Below, piece by piece: positions 1-6,324 of a stretch of DNA of 7,960 bases. The notes beneath the pieces are model-generated. The model had not been told where the DNA came from, ran no database searches, and worked only from the letters and a program-made list of their open reading frames with translations. Each line of letters opens with the position of its first letter. Position 1 is the first letter of the stretch. Both the position numbers and the translations under genes were made by a program. This DNA comes from Candidatus Aminicenantota bacterium (GTDB lineage: Bacteria > Acidobacteriota > UBA4820 > DSQY01): NCBI GenBank assembly GCA_027365515.1, contig DAHXMK010000257.1, positions 1 to 7,960 of the forward strand, written 5' to 3'.

Positions 1-89
1 CCGTCACGGCGCTGGCGATGGAAAGCGACAGGGAGAAGGCGCTTTCCAGCGGCTGCGACGACTACATAACCAAGCCTATTTCTGTGCCC
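1..89 (+). repeat. Left arm of an 89-bp perfect inverted repeat (fragment of the REC gene)
   Basis: Read on the plus strand from base 3, this stretch encodes residues 80-108 of the single-REC protein (VTALAMES at the start, ITKPISVP at the end). It is base-for-base the reverse complement of 1104-1192. Identity runs to the first base of the window, so the repeat may extend further left, and it stops at base 90 (t here, where a g would be needed). The fragment has no start codon and no complete domain. It is either a truncated inverted duplicate or an assembly or amplification chimera. The exact identity is seen directly; the cause is inferred. Confidence 0.97.
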
Positions 90-1062
90 TCAGCTCCTGG
101 CTCAAGGAGCGGATGAAGCGCTTGTTGAATTCCGACAACCCCCGAACCTCGTTGTAAGCCTTCTCCAGCTTCTGGTTTTGCACTTCTAGGTGGTTGACGC
201 GGTTGACGAGATCGCAGGATATGCGCTTGAGCCTTTCGGTGAGCTGCTCCTGCCTTTTCTGAAGGCGATGCCGCTCGATCAGCCGCGCCACTTGCTGAAC
301 CGCGCTCGCGGTATCGAATGGCTTAACCAGATAATCGTCGGCCCCCATCTTGAAGGAGTCAACCGCGACGGACTCGCTTCCATGGGCCGTCATGATTACG
401 ACCGGGATGTCGTAGCCTTTCTCACGCATGATTCTCAGGACGTCGAGCCCTCCCATGACTGGCATTTTCAGGTCCATCAGCATTACGTTGGGCGAAAAGG
501 AGTCAAGCTCGTTGAGCCCCTCCTGGCCTGAACTGGCGGACCTCACGTCGAACCCCTCGCTCGCGAAGCGCATCGTCAGCAGGCGTATGTTCTTCTCATC
601 GTCGTCAACGATGAGCACCTTGTCTTTTTGAGCTTCAATAGGAGCGGGGACCTCCCCGCGGCGCTCGGCGCTGAGGAGGTTCTCCACGGCGTTTTTCAGC
701 TCCTTGAGGTGGACCGGCTTTGAAAGGATCATGTCCGGTTTCACCAGATAGTCGTCGGCCCCCATTTTGAATCCGTGGCGCTGGTCCTCCTCGCTAAGGT
801 AAACGGCGGTCACCATCAATATGGAGGTCTCCTTCAAGTTCGGGTTCTCCCTGACGCGGCGGCAGACGACGAAGCCGTCCATCCCAGGCAGGAGCAGATC
901 AAGGATTATGATTTTCGGCCGAAGCGACTCGGCGAGGCGCAGCCCCTCCTCGCCGTTGGCGGCCGTCTCCACCTGGTAACCCGCCGCCCCGAGATGGGAG
1001 CGGATGAGGCGGAGCATGCCCTGGTCGTCGTCTATGACAAGGATGCAGGTGGCGGTCGTCAT
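76..1062 (-). CDS. Dual-receiver response regulator with C-terminal coiled coil (REC-REC-coil), 3' end probably chimeric
   Basis: The 328-residue cytoplasmic protein has two CheY-like receiver domains that accept phosphate from a histidine kinase. REC1 (about 5-130) shows the acidic pair D11/D12, phospho-acceptor D55, T85 and K108. REC2 (about 147-262) shows D153/D154, D197, T225 and K247. Both sets are complete, so both domains should be competent. Residues 262-315 form a charged, heptad-like helix. No DNA-binding or enzymatic output domain follows. I chose the ATG at 1062 because it has a GGAGGG ribosome site and overlaps the upstream REC stop as ATGA; the frame stays open further upstream, but that part is a shadow of the REC gene. 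The last codons and the TAG lie inside the 1-89 inverted repeat, so the native C-terminus is probably lost. The tail FIRSLSQELR resembles a HisKA H-box with Gln for His. REC1 has an unusual second Lys-Pro (residues 115-116) after the conserved K108-P109. Confidence 0.9.
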   Translation of the reverse strand: MTTATCILVIDDDQGMLRLIRSHLGAAGYQVETAANGEEGLRLAESLRPKIIILDLLLPGMDGFVVCRRVRENPNLKETSILMVTAVYLSEEDQRHGFKMGADDYLVKPDMILSKPVHLKELKNAVENLLSAERRGEVPAPIEAQKDKVLIVDDDEKNIRLLTMRFASEGFDVRSASSGQEGLNELDSFSPNVMLMDLKMPVMGGLDVLRIMREKGYDIPVVIMTAHGSESVAVDSFKMGADDYLVKPFDTASAVQQVARLIERHRLQKRQEQLTERLKRISCDLVNRVNHLEVQNQKLEKAYNEVRGLSEFNKRFIRSLSQELRAQK

Positions 1063-1427
1063 TGCTTTCCCTCCAGGAGCGACTCCATCTTGGCGCGGAA
1101 CTCGGGCACAGAAATAGGCTTGGTTATGTAGTCGTCGCAGCCGCTGGAAAGCGCCTTCTCCCTGTCGCTTTCCATCGCCAGCGCCGTGACGGCTATGACC
1201 TTCACCTCCTGGCCGTAAAGCGCCTTGACCTTTCGCGCCAAGGTGAATCCGTCCAGCCCGGGAAGATGCATATCCAAAAGGATGGCGTCGAAGCGGCGGC
1301 CCGCCAGAAGCGCCCACCCTTCCTCGCCTGTGAAGGCGCAAGTGACGCCGTGCCCCATGGATTCGAGCAGCATGCGGATGAGTCTCTGGTTGGCCTGGTT
1401 GTCTTCAACCAGCAGCACTGTCGCCAT
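1059..1427 (-). CDS. Single-domain response regulator (CheY/DivK-type REC)
   Basis: The 122-residue protein is a stand-alone receiver domain with nothing after it. The expected residues are all present: E8/D9 acidic pair, phospho-acceptor D52 in the LLDMHLPG segment, T81 and K103 followed by P104. Proteins of this kind act as phosphate shuttles or as allosteric switches on partner proteins, not as transcription factors. The ATG lies inside the 3' end of the kinase gene (23-bp overlap) and has a GGAGCAGG-type ribosome site just upstream; its stop overlaps the next start as ATGA. The natural phosphodonor is the kinase encoded immediately upstream, which has no receiver of its own. Codons 80-108 are duplicated in inverted orientation at bases 1-89. 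Confidence 0.93.
   Translation of the reverse strand: MATVLLVEDNQANQRLIRMLLESMGHGVTCAFTGEEGWALLAGRRFDAILLDMHLPGLDGFTLARKVKALYGQEVKVIAVTALAMESDREKALSSGCDDYITKPISVPEFRAKMESLLEGKQ
1104..1192 (-). repeat. Right arm of the 89-bp perfect inverted repeat, inside the single-REC gene
   Basis: This is the partner of bases 1-89, with 89 of 89 bases matching as reverse complement. The arms are separated by 1014 bp (90-1103). This copy sits in an intact reading frame, covering REC residues 80-108 with the conserved T81 and K103, so it is the parental copy and the left arm is the derived one. Confidence 0.97.
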
Positions 1428-3078
1428 CTGCCTGCTCCATGGGCTGCTTTGCTGCCCGCTTCCGGGATGGGTCGAGGGGAAGGACGAGAGTGAATGTGGA
1501 GCCCTTGCCGACGGCGCTTTCTACGGTAAGCTCGCCTCCCAAAAGCTCGGTGAAACGCTTGCAGAGAGTCAGGCCGAGCCCGGTTCCTTCCTGGTTGCGG
1601 CTGGGAGAGCCGTCGAGCTGGCGGAACGCCTCGAAGATGTCGCCGAGGTGTTCCCGCGGAATGCCGATTCCCATGTCCTTGACGACCATAACGTGGCAAT
1701 CCCCCTCTTTGCGAACCGAGAGCTTCACCTCGGCGCCTTCCGGAGAAAACTTGTGGGCGTTGCTCAGAAGGTTGATGAGAATCTGCTTCAGCTTGTTCTG
1801 ATCGGTGTATATAAGGGTGTCCGGCTCTAAACACTCGACCGCCAGCGACTGCTTCTTCTTCGAGAAAAGGGGCTTGAAGAGCGCCTGGACGTCGGCGAGG
1901 ATCGCGCCGAAAGAGAGAGTTGTGAAGATGACGGGCATCTTGCCCGCCTCCACCTTCGAGAGGTCGAGTATTTCGTTGATCAGCTTCAAGAGGTGCTGGC
2001 CGCTGTTGAGAATGTCCCCGAGGCACTCCTCCTGCTGTGTCGTGATGGGGCCGGGGATCCGTTCGAGAAGAAGCTCGGAGAAGCCGATGACGGCGTTAAG
2101 CGGAGTGCGAAGCTCGTGGCTCATGTTGGCCAGGAACTCCGACTTGAGCTTGTCCGCCTCCTGGATTTTCCGGTTGCTCAATTCGAGCATCTGGACCGCG
2201 TTCTCCAAGGACTGCGTGCGGCTGGCGATCTTCTCCTCGAGCGTCTCGTTCAATTCCTCCAATTCCTTGGCCGTGGAGAGAAGCTGATGGCTGTATACGT
2301 CCTTCTCCTTAATAAGCTCTTTGATGTGGTGAACCGATTCCCGGAACTGGCCGACCAGGATTTTGAGTATCGGCTCTTTTGGCTCGGGGATTCGAGGGTC
2401 GAAGTTGCCGTTGGAGACCTCCTGGAAGCCAGTCACCAAATCGTAAACGGGGCCGGTGACCCTTCTGGCTAGGCGGAAGGCCACCACGCCGGCCAGCGCC
2501 AGCGTGAAGATGACGACGAAAAGGCTCTGAAGCGTTCGCGTCCGTATCGAGCCGATTAACTCGCGCGTAGTGACGAAGAGGGTGACGCTGCCGAGGGTCT
2601 GCTGGCTGCGCTCTTTCTCGAAGCCGAAGAGCTGCTCGGCGCCGGCCATCCGCCAGGTGGTGACCGGGCCGTAAACGTAAAGAAGCCTCTGTCCGTCCGC
2701 GCTGAGGTGGCCCTCCTCCTGCTTCTGGCCTTGCGGGACGAATTGCTCGACCACGGGCCGGATGGCCTTGTCGCCGGCCACCGCCGCGTAGAGCAGCCGC
2801 TGGTTCTGGTCACGGAAGACGACCGCCGCCACGTCCGGGTTTGCGCACACCGCTTCGGCCATCGGGGCAAGCTCGTGTTCGACTTCGCCCGTCAGGAGGC
2901 CCTGCTTGCTGTTCTGGGCCAGGTTGGCCTGCATCTGCCTTGCAAGCTCCTTGAGGTGTCTCTCTCCGCTCTGGAACTTGTTGATAATGAGGAGCGTGGG
3001 CAGAAGCAGCGACGGGACTCCGGCGAGGAGGAGAAACCAGACTGCGATTCGGCGGAAGTAGCTCCGTTCGGTGCTCAC
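1405..3078 (-). CDS. Membrane sensor histidine kinase (periplasmic sensor, HAMP, HisKA, HATPase_c)
   Basis: The 557-residue inner-membrane kinase autophosphorylates on His and hands phosphate to receiver domains. Order of parts: TM helix about 10-33; periplasmic segment about 34-183, with a PAS/Cache/CHASE-like look (NPDVAAVVFRDQ motif) but not assignable with certainty; TM helix about 184-204; HAMP about 205-257; coiled coil about 258-310; HisKA with H321 in NMSHELRTPL; HATPase_c with N440 (N box), DMGIGIP at 468-474 (G1), FEAF at 482-485 and GTGLGL at 498-503 (G2). All catalytic motifs are intact and there is no C-terminal receiver. The start is GTG at 3078, overlapping the upstream stop as GTGA, with GGAGGG six bases before it; an in-frame ATG 33 codons upstream lies inside the binding-protein gene and would place a basic, low-complexity stretch before TM1. 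The binding protein encoded just upstream is a plausible periplasmic partner, and the two downstream REC genes are its likely targets. Confidence 0.94.
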   Translation of the reverse strand: MSTERSYFRRIAVWFLLLAGVPSLLLPTLLIINKFQSGERHLKELARQMQANLAQNSKQGLLTGEVEHELAPMAEAVCANPDVAAVVFRDQNQRLLYAAVAGDKAIRPVVEQFVPQGQKQEEGHLSADGQRLLYVYGPVTTWRMAGAEQLFGFEKERSQQTLGSVTLFVTTRELIGSIRTRTLQSLFVVIFTLALAGVVAFRLARRVTGPVYDLVTGFQEVSNGNFDPRIPEPKEPILKILVGQFRESVHHIKELIKEKDVYSHQLLSTAKELEELNETLEEKIASRTQSLENAVQMLELSNRKIQEADKLKSEFLANMSHELRTPLNAVIGFSELLLERIPGPITTQQEECLGDILNSGQHLLKLINEILDLSKVEAGKMPVIFTTLSFGAILADVQALFKPLFSKKKQSLAVECLEPDTLIYTDQNKLKQILINLLSNAHKFSPEGAEVKLSVRKEGDCHVMVVKDMGIGIPREHLGDIFEAFRQLDGSPSRNQEGTGLGLTLCKRFTELLGGELTVESAVGKGSTFTLVLPLDPSRKRAAKQPMEQADGDSAAG

Positions 3079-4007
3079 GGCGTTCCCTCCCTCTCGCCGC
3101 CGTACTGCTTCAGCTTCTCCTCGTTCACGCTCAGCTTGACGCGCCGCTCGGCTTTGGCGTTGACGACCACCTCGCACGTCTCTGGGTACAAGATGCCGTC
3201 GGCCAATTGGCCAGCGGCGTCCTGGCCGCCGGCCAGAGCCGCCGCCTGCCTGGCGATTTCATCCACCGGGAGGGAGATGGAGACGGCGGCCCCCATGTTG
3301 AGATAGAGGCTGGAGAAAGCGACCATAGGCACCCGCTCCTCGTATGAGGCGGCCACGAGCGCTTTAATGCCCTCCTCGGTCAGGAGGGCCTGGTCCGGAA
3401 TCAGGATTATGCCGTCGTACCCCTCCAGTCCCTTTTTCAGCCACTCCAAGAGCTGCTTCTCGTTTTCAACCGCCACTTCATCGCACGTCATCCCACCAGG
3501 GCAACTGGCGCCATAGAGGGAAGCCAGAAAGCCGGAGGCTTCCGGGTTGTAAAAAAGAATTGTCTTCTTCATATTAAACGCCGAGCGGAGAATCGAGAGT
3601 TGGCGCTTGGGTGAAGGGATCATCGCCACGCCTTCGAGCTTCGCGGGCGGCTGCCCGCTCCCGCTCGGCGGCGAGAGCACCATAGTAAAATAAAGCGGTA
3701 TGTCGTCCCGATGAGGAAGCGCGCGGTTCAATGCATCCTGGCCTACCGTGAAGATGCACGAAGGCGAGTGGGCGGAAAGGTTCTGCGCGGCCGATGGGTC
3801 CTCGTCGAGCGATTCGACCTTCGTCTTGTAGCCGGGAAGAAGGCTCGCGAGCTTTGCCGCGAGGGCTTCGTACGGGCGGATCCTCATGCTCAGCAGAATG
3901 AGAGCCGTCGGGTTATCCCCTCCGGTGATGCTTAGCGGCGCCGCCACGGCGAGCGCCAGCGCAAAAAGCTTGGCCAGCCGGCGGGGAGCCAGCGCGCGCT
4001 CAATCAA
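3075..4007 (-). CDS. Periplasmic ABC_sub_bind-family (PF04392-like) binding protein without a transporter
   Basis: The 310-residue protein has a secretion signal (basic n-region, hydrophobic LFALALAVAAPL at about 14-25, no lipobox Cys) followed by a two-lobed periplasmic-binding-protein fold. Family-like features are FTVGQDA (86-92), IPLYFTMVLSP (103-113), LEGVAM (124-129), DGIILIPD (198-205), the VPMVAFSS strand (226-233), a GA.VSIS segment and the terminal VVVNAKAER motif. It has four Cys residues, two of them close together (159 and 165), possibly a disulfide. The TTG start at 4007 is chosen because it overlaps the TonB-receptor stop (TTGA), follows a GGGGGTG ribosome-like site and gives a full signal peptide. 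The first ATG, at codon 41, would remove the signal peptide. No permease or ATPase is nearby. Its position between a TonB receptor and a kinase suggests a sensory role, which is inferred; the ligand is unknown. Confidence 0.85.
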   Translation of the reverse strand: MIERALAPRRLAKLFALALAVAAPLSITGGDNPTALILLSMRIRPYEALAAKLASLLPGYKTKVESLDEDPSAAQNLSAHSPSCIFTVGQDALNRALPHRDDIPLYFTMVLSPPSGSGQPPAKLEGVAMIPSPKRQLSILRSAFNMKKTILFYNPEASGFLASLYGASCPGGMTCDEVAVENEKQLLEWLKKGLEGYDGIILIPDQALLTEEGIKALVAASYEERVPMVAFSSLYLNMGAAVSISLPVDEIARQAAALAGGQDAAGQLADGILYPETCEVVVNAKAERRVKLSVNEEKLKQYGGEREGTP

Positions 4008-6028
4008 AAGCGCACCCCCACGCGGAATAGGAAGCTCCTGCCCGGAAGCAGCAGGTCGTTGTATTTCGTCGGCTCGTATGTCGGAATGTACGCCTCCTTG
4101 TCCAGGAGATTGTGAACTTCGAAGGAGAACTCGCACCCTCGCCAGATTTCGCCGGTTCGGAGCGTGGTGTCCACCATAACGAAGCTCGGCACGTCCGGCC
4201 GGTGGTAGGGCGGCCTGCTCGTGTCGTATGCGTAAAGGTCCTGAGGGTCGCGAGGCCGCGTGCCTACGAAAGAGGCGGCCAGGTTCCAGTGGCCCTTGTC
4301 TCCGACCGGCACGTCCAGCATGGCCGAAGCGAGCGTCTTGGGGACGTTGTAAAGATCCGAAGAGGTGGTGCTAGCGGAGAACTTCGCGGCCACCCTGTTT
4401 GGAAACGCCAGGCGCAGGGCGGCTTCTACGCCCCTGATCCTCGTGCCGGGATAGTTGGCGTAGGGCGCGTTGTTTTCGGAGTAGATCGCGTCCCAGGTCT
4501 TCTCCTGGTAAAGCACCAGCTCGCCCTCAGCGTAGGAGGAGAAAGTGTAGGAGAAAGCGGCGTCCAGCGTCTGTATGCCTTCGGGCTGGAGCGAGGGGTT
4601 GCCCGGAGGAAAGCTTCCGGTCAGGTCAACGGTGTAGAACTCGCGAGAGCTTGGGGCCCTGAATGCCTCGCCGTAAAGGATCTTGGCCACGAAGCGGCCG
4701 CCTGGGTGAAAGGCCGCCCCGAGGCGCGGGCTGAAGTGCCACCCGAAAAGGCTGTGATGGTCGGCCCTCAGGCCGCCCGTCAGCGTGAGCCAGTCCGTTG
4801 ACTTCCAGGTATCCTGCAAGTATGCGGCCCACGTCACCAGCGACACGGGATTGATGTAGAAAAGCCTCGAAACGGTGCCGGTGTGCATGTCGGTCCAGAG
4901 GTCCTGGACGCTCAAGATGGACTCGCGCTCTCCGGTTACTCCGGCGACGATCTCCTGGCGGCCGGCCGTCTTGATGTTGAGCTGGAACTCCCCGCCAACG
5001 CGCCTGGTGTGCTTGGTGACGTCCACCTGGTCGTCAACGTCCGCCGGAGTGGCATCGGCCGTGTCCTTTCCGTAGGCGAACTGGCGCCAGAAATTCTTCC
5101 AGTCGTAATCCTGGCCGTATAGCCTGGCTTTCATGGAGACGTTGGATGAAAAGGCGTGGGCGTACTCGCCGTTGACGAAGGTGTCGTCATACCAGTAGCC
5201 CTCGTCGCGCCAGCGCCATACGGGAGTGTCAGTGTCCGCGAAATAAGTGTGGAAGTAGTGGACCATCTCCGCCCTGAGCGTGAAATCGCCGTGGGTGAAG
5301 GTGATCCCTCCGGAAGTCTGCCGCTTGGGGTTCCAGTCCTGGACTTGGACCTGGTTTCTTACGTTGATTCCGACGCCGTCGCCATCGGTCTGGAAGGCCC
5401 TTATCCAGGCATATACGCCCGATTTGCCGGAGGAGCCGCCGCCTTCCGCCCAAGCCTCCTTGGTGTCCCAGTTTCCAGCCTGCGCCGACGCGCTGAAGCT
5501 GGGCTTCTTCGGCGGTGATTTGGTGATGACCTGTATCACGCCGGCGTAGGCGTTGGTTCCGTAAAGGGCGGACCCCGGCCCCCTTATCACCTCGACGCGC
5601 TCGACGTTCGTAAGGGGGAAGTATTCGTCAATCGAGGCGTGCTCATAAACGACGTCGCGCCACGGCACGCCGTCAACCAGAAGGAGAACCTTGTCGTTGT
5701 AACGGTTCCTTATCCCCCGGAACCAGACCGACTCCCTGGAACTCGTCTGGAATGTCACGTAAACAGAGGAGAGCGTCTTGAGGAGGTCGGAGAGCGTCCG
5801 CGCTCCCATGTTCTTGATGTCCTCGGCCGTGAAGACGCTGACGACGGCGGGCGCCGTTCGCGCCTCTTCGGGGATCTTGCTGGGCGCGGTCACCAGGTCG
5901 TCCTGGGCGAAGAAGAGCTTGAGGACCTTGACCTCCTGGCTTTCCTGCGCGCGCGCAAGCAGCGGCGCAGCGGCGAGAGCCAGCGATCCAAGGGCCAGCG
6001 CAACCCGAAACCAAGGCGCTCTCTTCAT
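4004..6028 (-). CDS. TonB-dependent outer-membrane receptor
   Basis: The 674-residue outer-membrane receptor would take up a scarce ligand using TonB/ExbBD energy. The signal peptide is residues 1-27, with probable cleavage after ARA. The TonB-box-like segment DDLVTAPSK is at 43-51. The plug domain (about 58-170) has the family signatures APAVVSVFTAEDI, LLLVDGVPWR and RVEVIRGPGSALYGTNAYAGVI. The rest (about 178-674) is the beta-barrel, with the FRAPSSREFY and NPSLQPE motifs typical of the receptor barrel, a NLLDKEAY segment near the end and a terminal Phe. The length fits a 22-strand receptor of the siderophore/cobalamin type, but nothing in the sequence identifies the ligand. The ATG at 6028 has an AGGGG ribosome site. 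It is the first gene of the five-gene operon, and its stop overlaps the next start. Confidence 0.95.
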   Translation of the reverse strand: MKRAPWFRVALALGSLALAAAPLLARAQESQEVKVLKLFFAQDDLVTAPSKIPEEARTAPAVVSVFTAEDIKNMGARTLSDLLKTLSSVYVTFQTSSRESVWFRGIRNRYNDKVLLLVDGVPWRDVVYEHASIDEYFPLTNVERVEVIRGPGSALYGTNAYAGVIQVITKSPPKKPSFSASAQAGNWDTKEAWAEGGGSSGKSGVYAWIRAFQTDGDGVGINVRNQVQVQDWNPKRQTSGGITFTHGDFTLRAEMVHYFHTYFADTDTPVWRWRDEGYWYDDTFVNGEYAHAFSSNVSMKARLYGQDYDWKNFWRQFAYGKDTADATPADVDDQVDVTKHTRRVGGEFQLNIKTAGRQEIVAGVTGERESILSVQDLWTDMHTGTVSRLFYINPVSLVTWAAYLQDTWKSTDWLTLTGGLRADHHSLFGWHFSPRLGAAFHPGGRFVAKILYGEAFRAPSSREFYTVDLTGSFPPGNPSLQPEGIQTLDAAFSYTFSSYAEGELVLYQEKTWDAIYSENNAPYANYPGTRIRGVEAALRLAFPNRVAAKFSASTTSSDLYNVPKTLASAMLDVPVGDKGHWNLAASFVGTRPRDPQDLYAYDTSRPPYHRPDVPSFVMVDTTLRTGEIWRGCEFSFEVHNLLDKEAYIPTYEPTKYNDLLLPGRSFLFRVGVRF

Positions 6029-6149
6029 CTTGGTCCCCTCGCTTTCCGGAGAAACCTTAACACCTGGTGCCCGCCAGCCGCTTCCGCCGCTGGCTGCCGC
6101 CTTGCCACGAAGCTCGAATCAGAGAGAAGGCCCCGTGCAACCGGTCAAG

Positions 6150-6180
6150 CCGAACTCCCGTTTCTGGGCGGACAGTTCGG
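6150..6180. promoter_or_regulatory. Inverted repeat CCGAACT-17-AGTTCGG in the leader of the TonB-receptor operon
   Basis: Perfect 7-bp arms lie at 6150-6156 and 6174-6180, with an inner CCC/GGG pairing. With the predicted minus-strand start near 6194, the element would occupy roughly +14 to +44 of the operon transcript. It could be an operator or an RNA hairpin. It has no U-tract on either strand, so it does not look like a simple terminator. The arms are seen directly; the role is unknown. Confidence 0.35.
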
Positions 6181-6200
6181 ATAATAAACCCCTTGGCCTT

Positions 6201-6229
6201 AATCTATGCCGCGACCACCGTGCTGTCAA
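6201..6229 (-). promoter_or_regulatory. Sigma-70-like promoter for the TonB-receptor/kinase operon
   Basis: On the minus strand, TTGACA (6229-6224, perfect -35) is followed by a 17-bp spacer and TAGATT (6206-6201, 4 of 6 to the -10 consensus). Initiation would fall near 6194, leaving a leader of about 166 nt before the ATG at 6028. The leader is GC-rich with several possible stems, including the 6150-6180 inverted repeat and GCCAGC/GCTGGC at 6073-6094. I could not match it to a known riboswitch by eye. Confidence 0.5.
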
Positions 6230-6262
6230 GCCCGGCGCACGCGTTTGGACCTGGAATCGCCT

Positions 6263-6290
6263 TTGAAAAGGGGCCAAGGTGCGTTATAGT
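6263..6290 (+). promoter_or_regulatory. Sigma-70-like promoter for nadA
   Basis: TTGAAA (6263-6268), a 16-bp spacer and TATAGT (6285-6290) match 5 of 6 consensus bases in each box. Initiation near 6297 gives a leader of about 28 nt before the ATG at 6325. This also argues against the longer open frame that begins upstream of the promoter. The -35 box lies 33 bp from the -35 box of the divergent operon promoter, so the two promoters are back to back. Confidence 0.5.
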
Positions 6291-6297
6291 CATCTTG

Positions 6298-6312
6298 CCG
6301 GCTTTTGGCCGG
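6298..6312 (+). promoter_or_regulatory. Small hairpin touching the nadA ribosome-binding site
   Basis: CCGGC (6298-6302), loop TTTTG and GCCGG (6308-6312) form a 5-bp GC-rich stem. Its 3' arm takes in the first two bases of the GGAGGAGG ribosome site (6311-6318), six bases before the ATG. It could modestly affect initiation. It is short enough to be chance in GC-rich DNA. Confidence 0.25.
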
Positions 6313-6324
6313 AGGAGGCCCCCG

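Noticed and set aside
90..1103. Functional invertible switch between the 89-bp arms
   Set aside because: Inversion would join the REC gene to a frame that stops about ten codons past the arm, removing the end of the receiver domain. No recombinase or promoter is seen in the segment.
1063..1341. Upstream extension of the REC-REC frame (93 extra residues)
   Set aside because: It overlaps the single-REC gene in another frame, has no domain similarity and is basic and Gly/Arg-rich. The ATG at 1062 has a good ribosome site and ATGA coupling.
1202..2026. 274-codon open frame on the minus strand
   Set aside because: It is an alternative-frame shadow of the kinase HisKA/ATPase region and the REC gene. 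The product is Arg/Pro-rich low-complexity sequence typical of GC-rich out-of-frame reading.
4112..4801. 229-codon open frame on the plus strand, opposite the TonB receptor
   Set aside because: It is antisense to a gene with complete family motifs, and its composition matches a reversed frame with no recognisable domain.
6093..6107. TGGCA-type sigma-54 element on the minus strand in the TonB-operon leader
   Set aside because: The GG-N10-GC spacing fits, but the -12 part reads CAGC, not TTGC, and a much better sigma-70-like promoter lies upstream.
6029..6194. Cobalamin or other known riboswitch in the TonB-receptor leader
   Set aside because: I could not find the conserved cobalamin-box segments or other familiar riboswitch cores by eye, only GC-rich stems.
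6067..6324. N-terminal extension of the nadA frame (86 residues)
   Set aside because: It crosses the predicted nadA promoter and the divergent promoter, shows no NadA similarity, and the ATG at 6325 has GGAGGAGG at ideal spacing.
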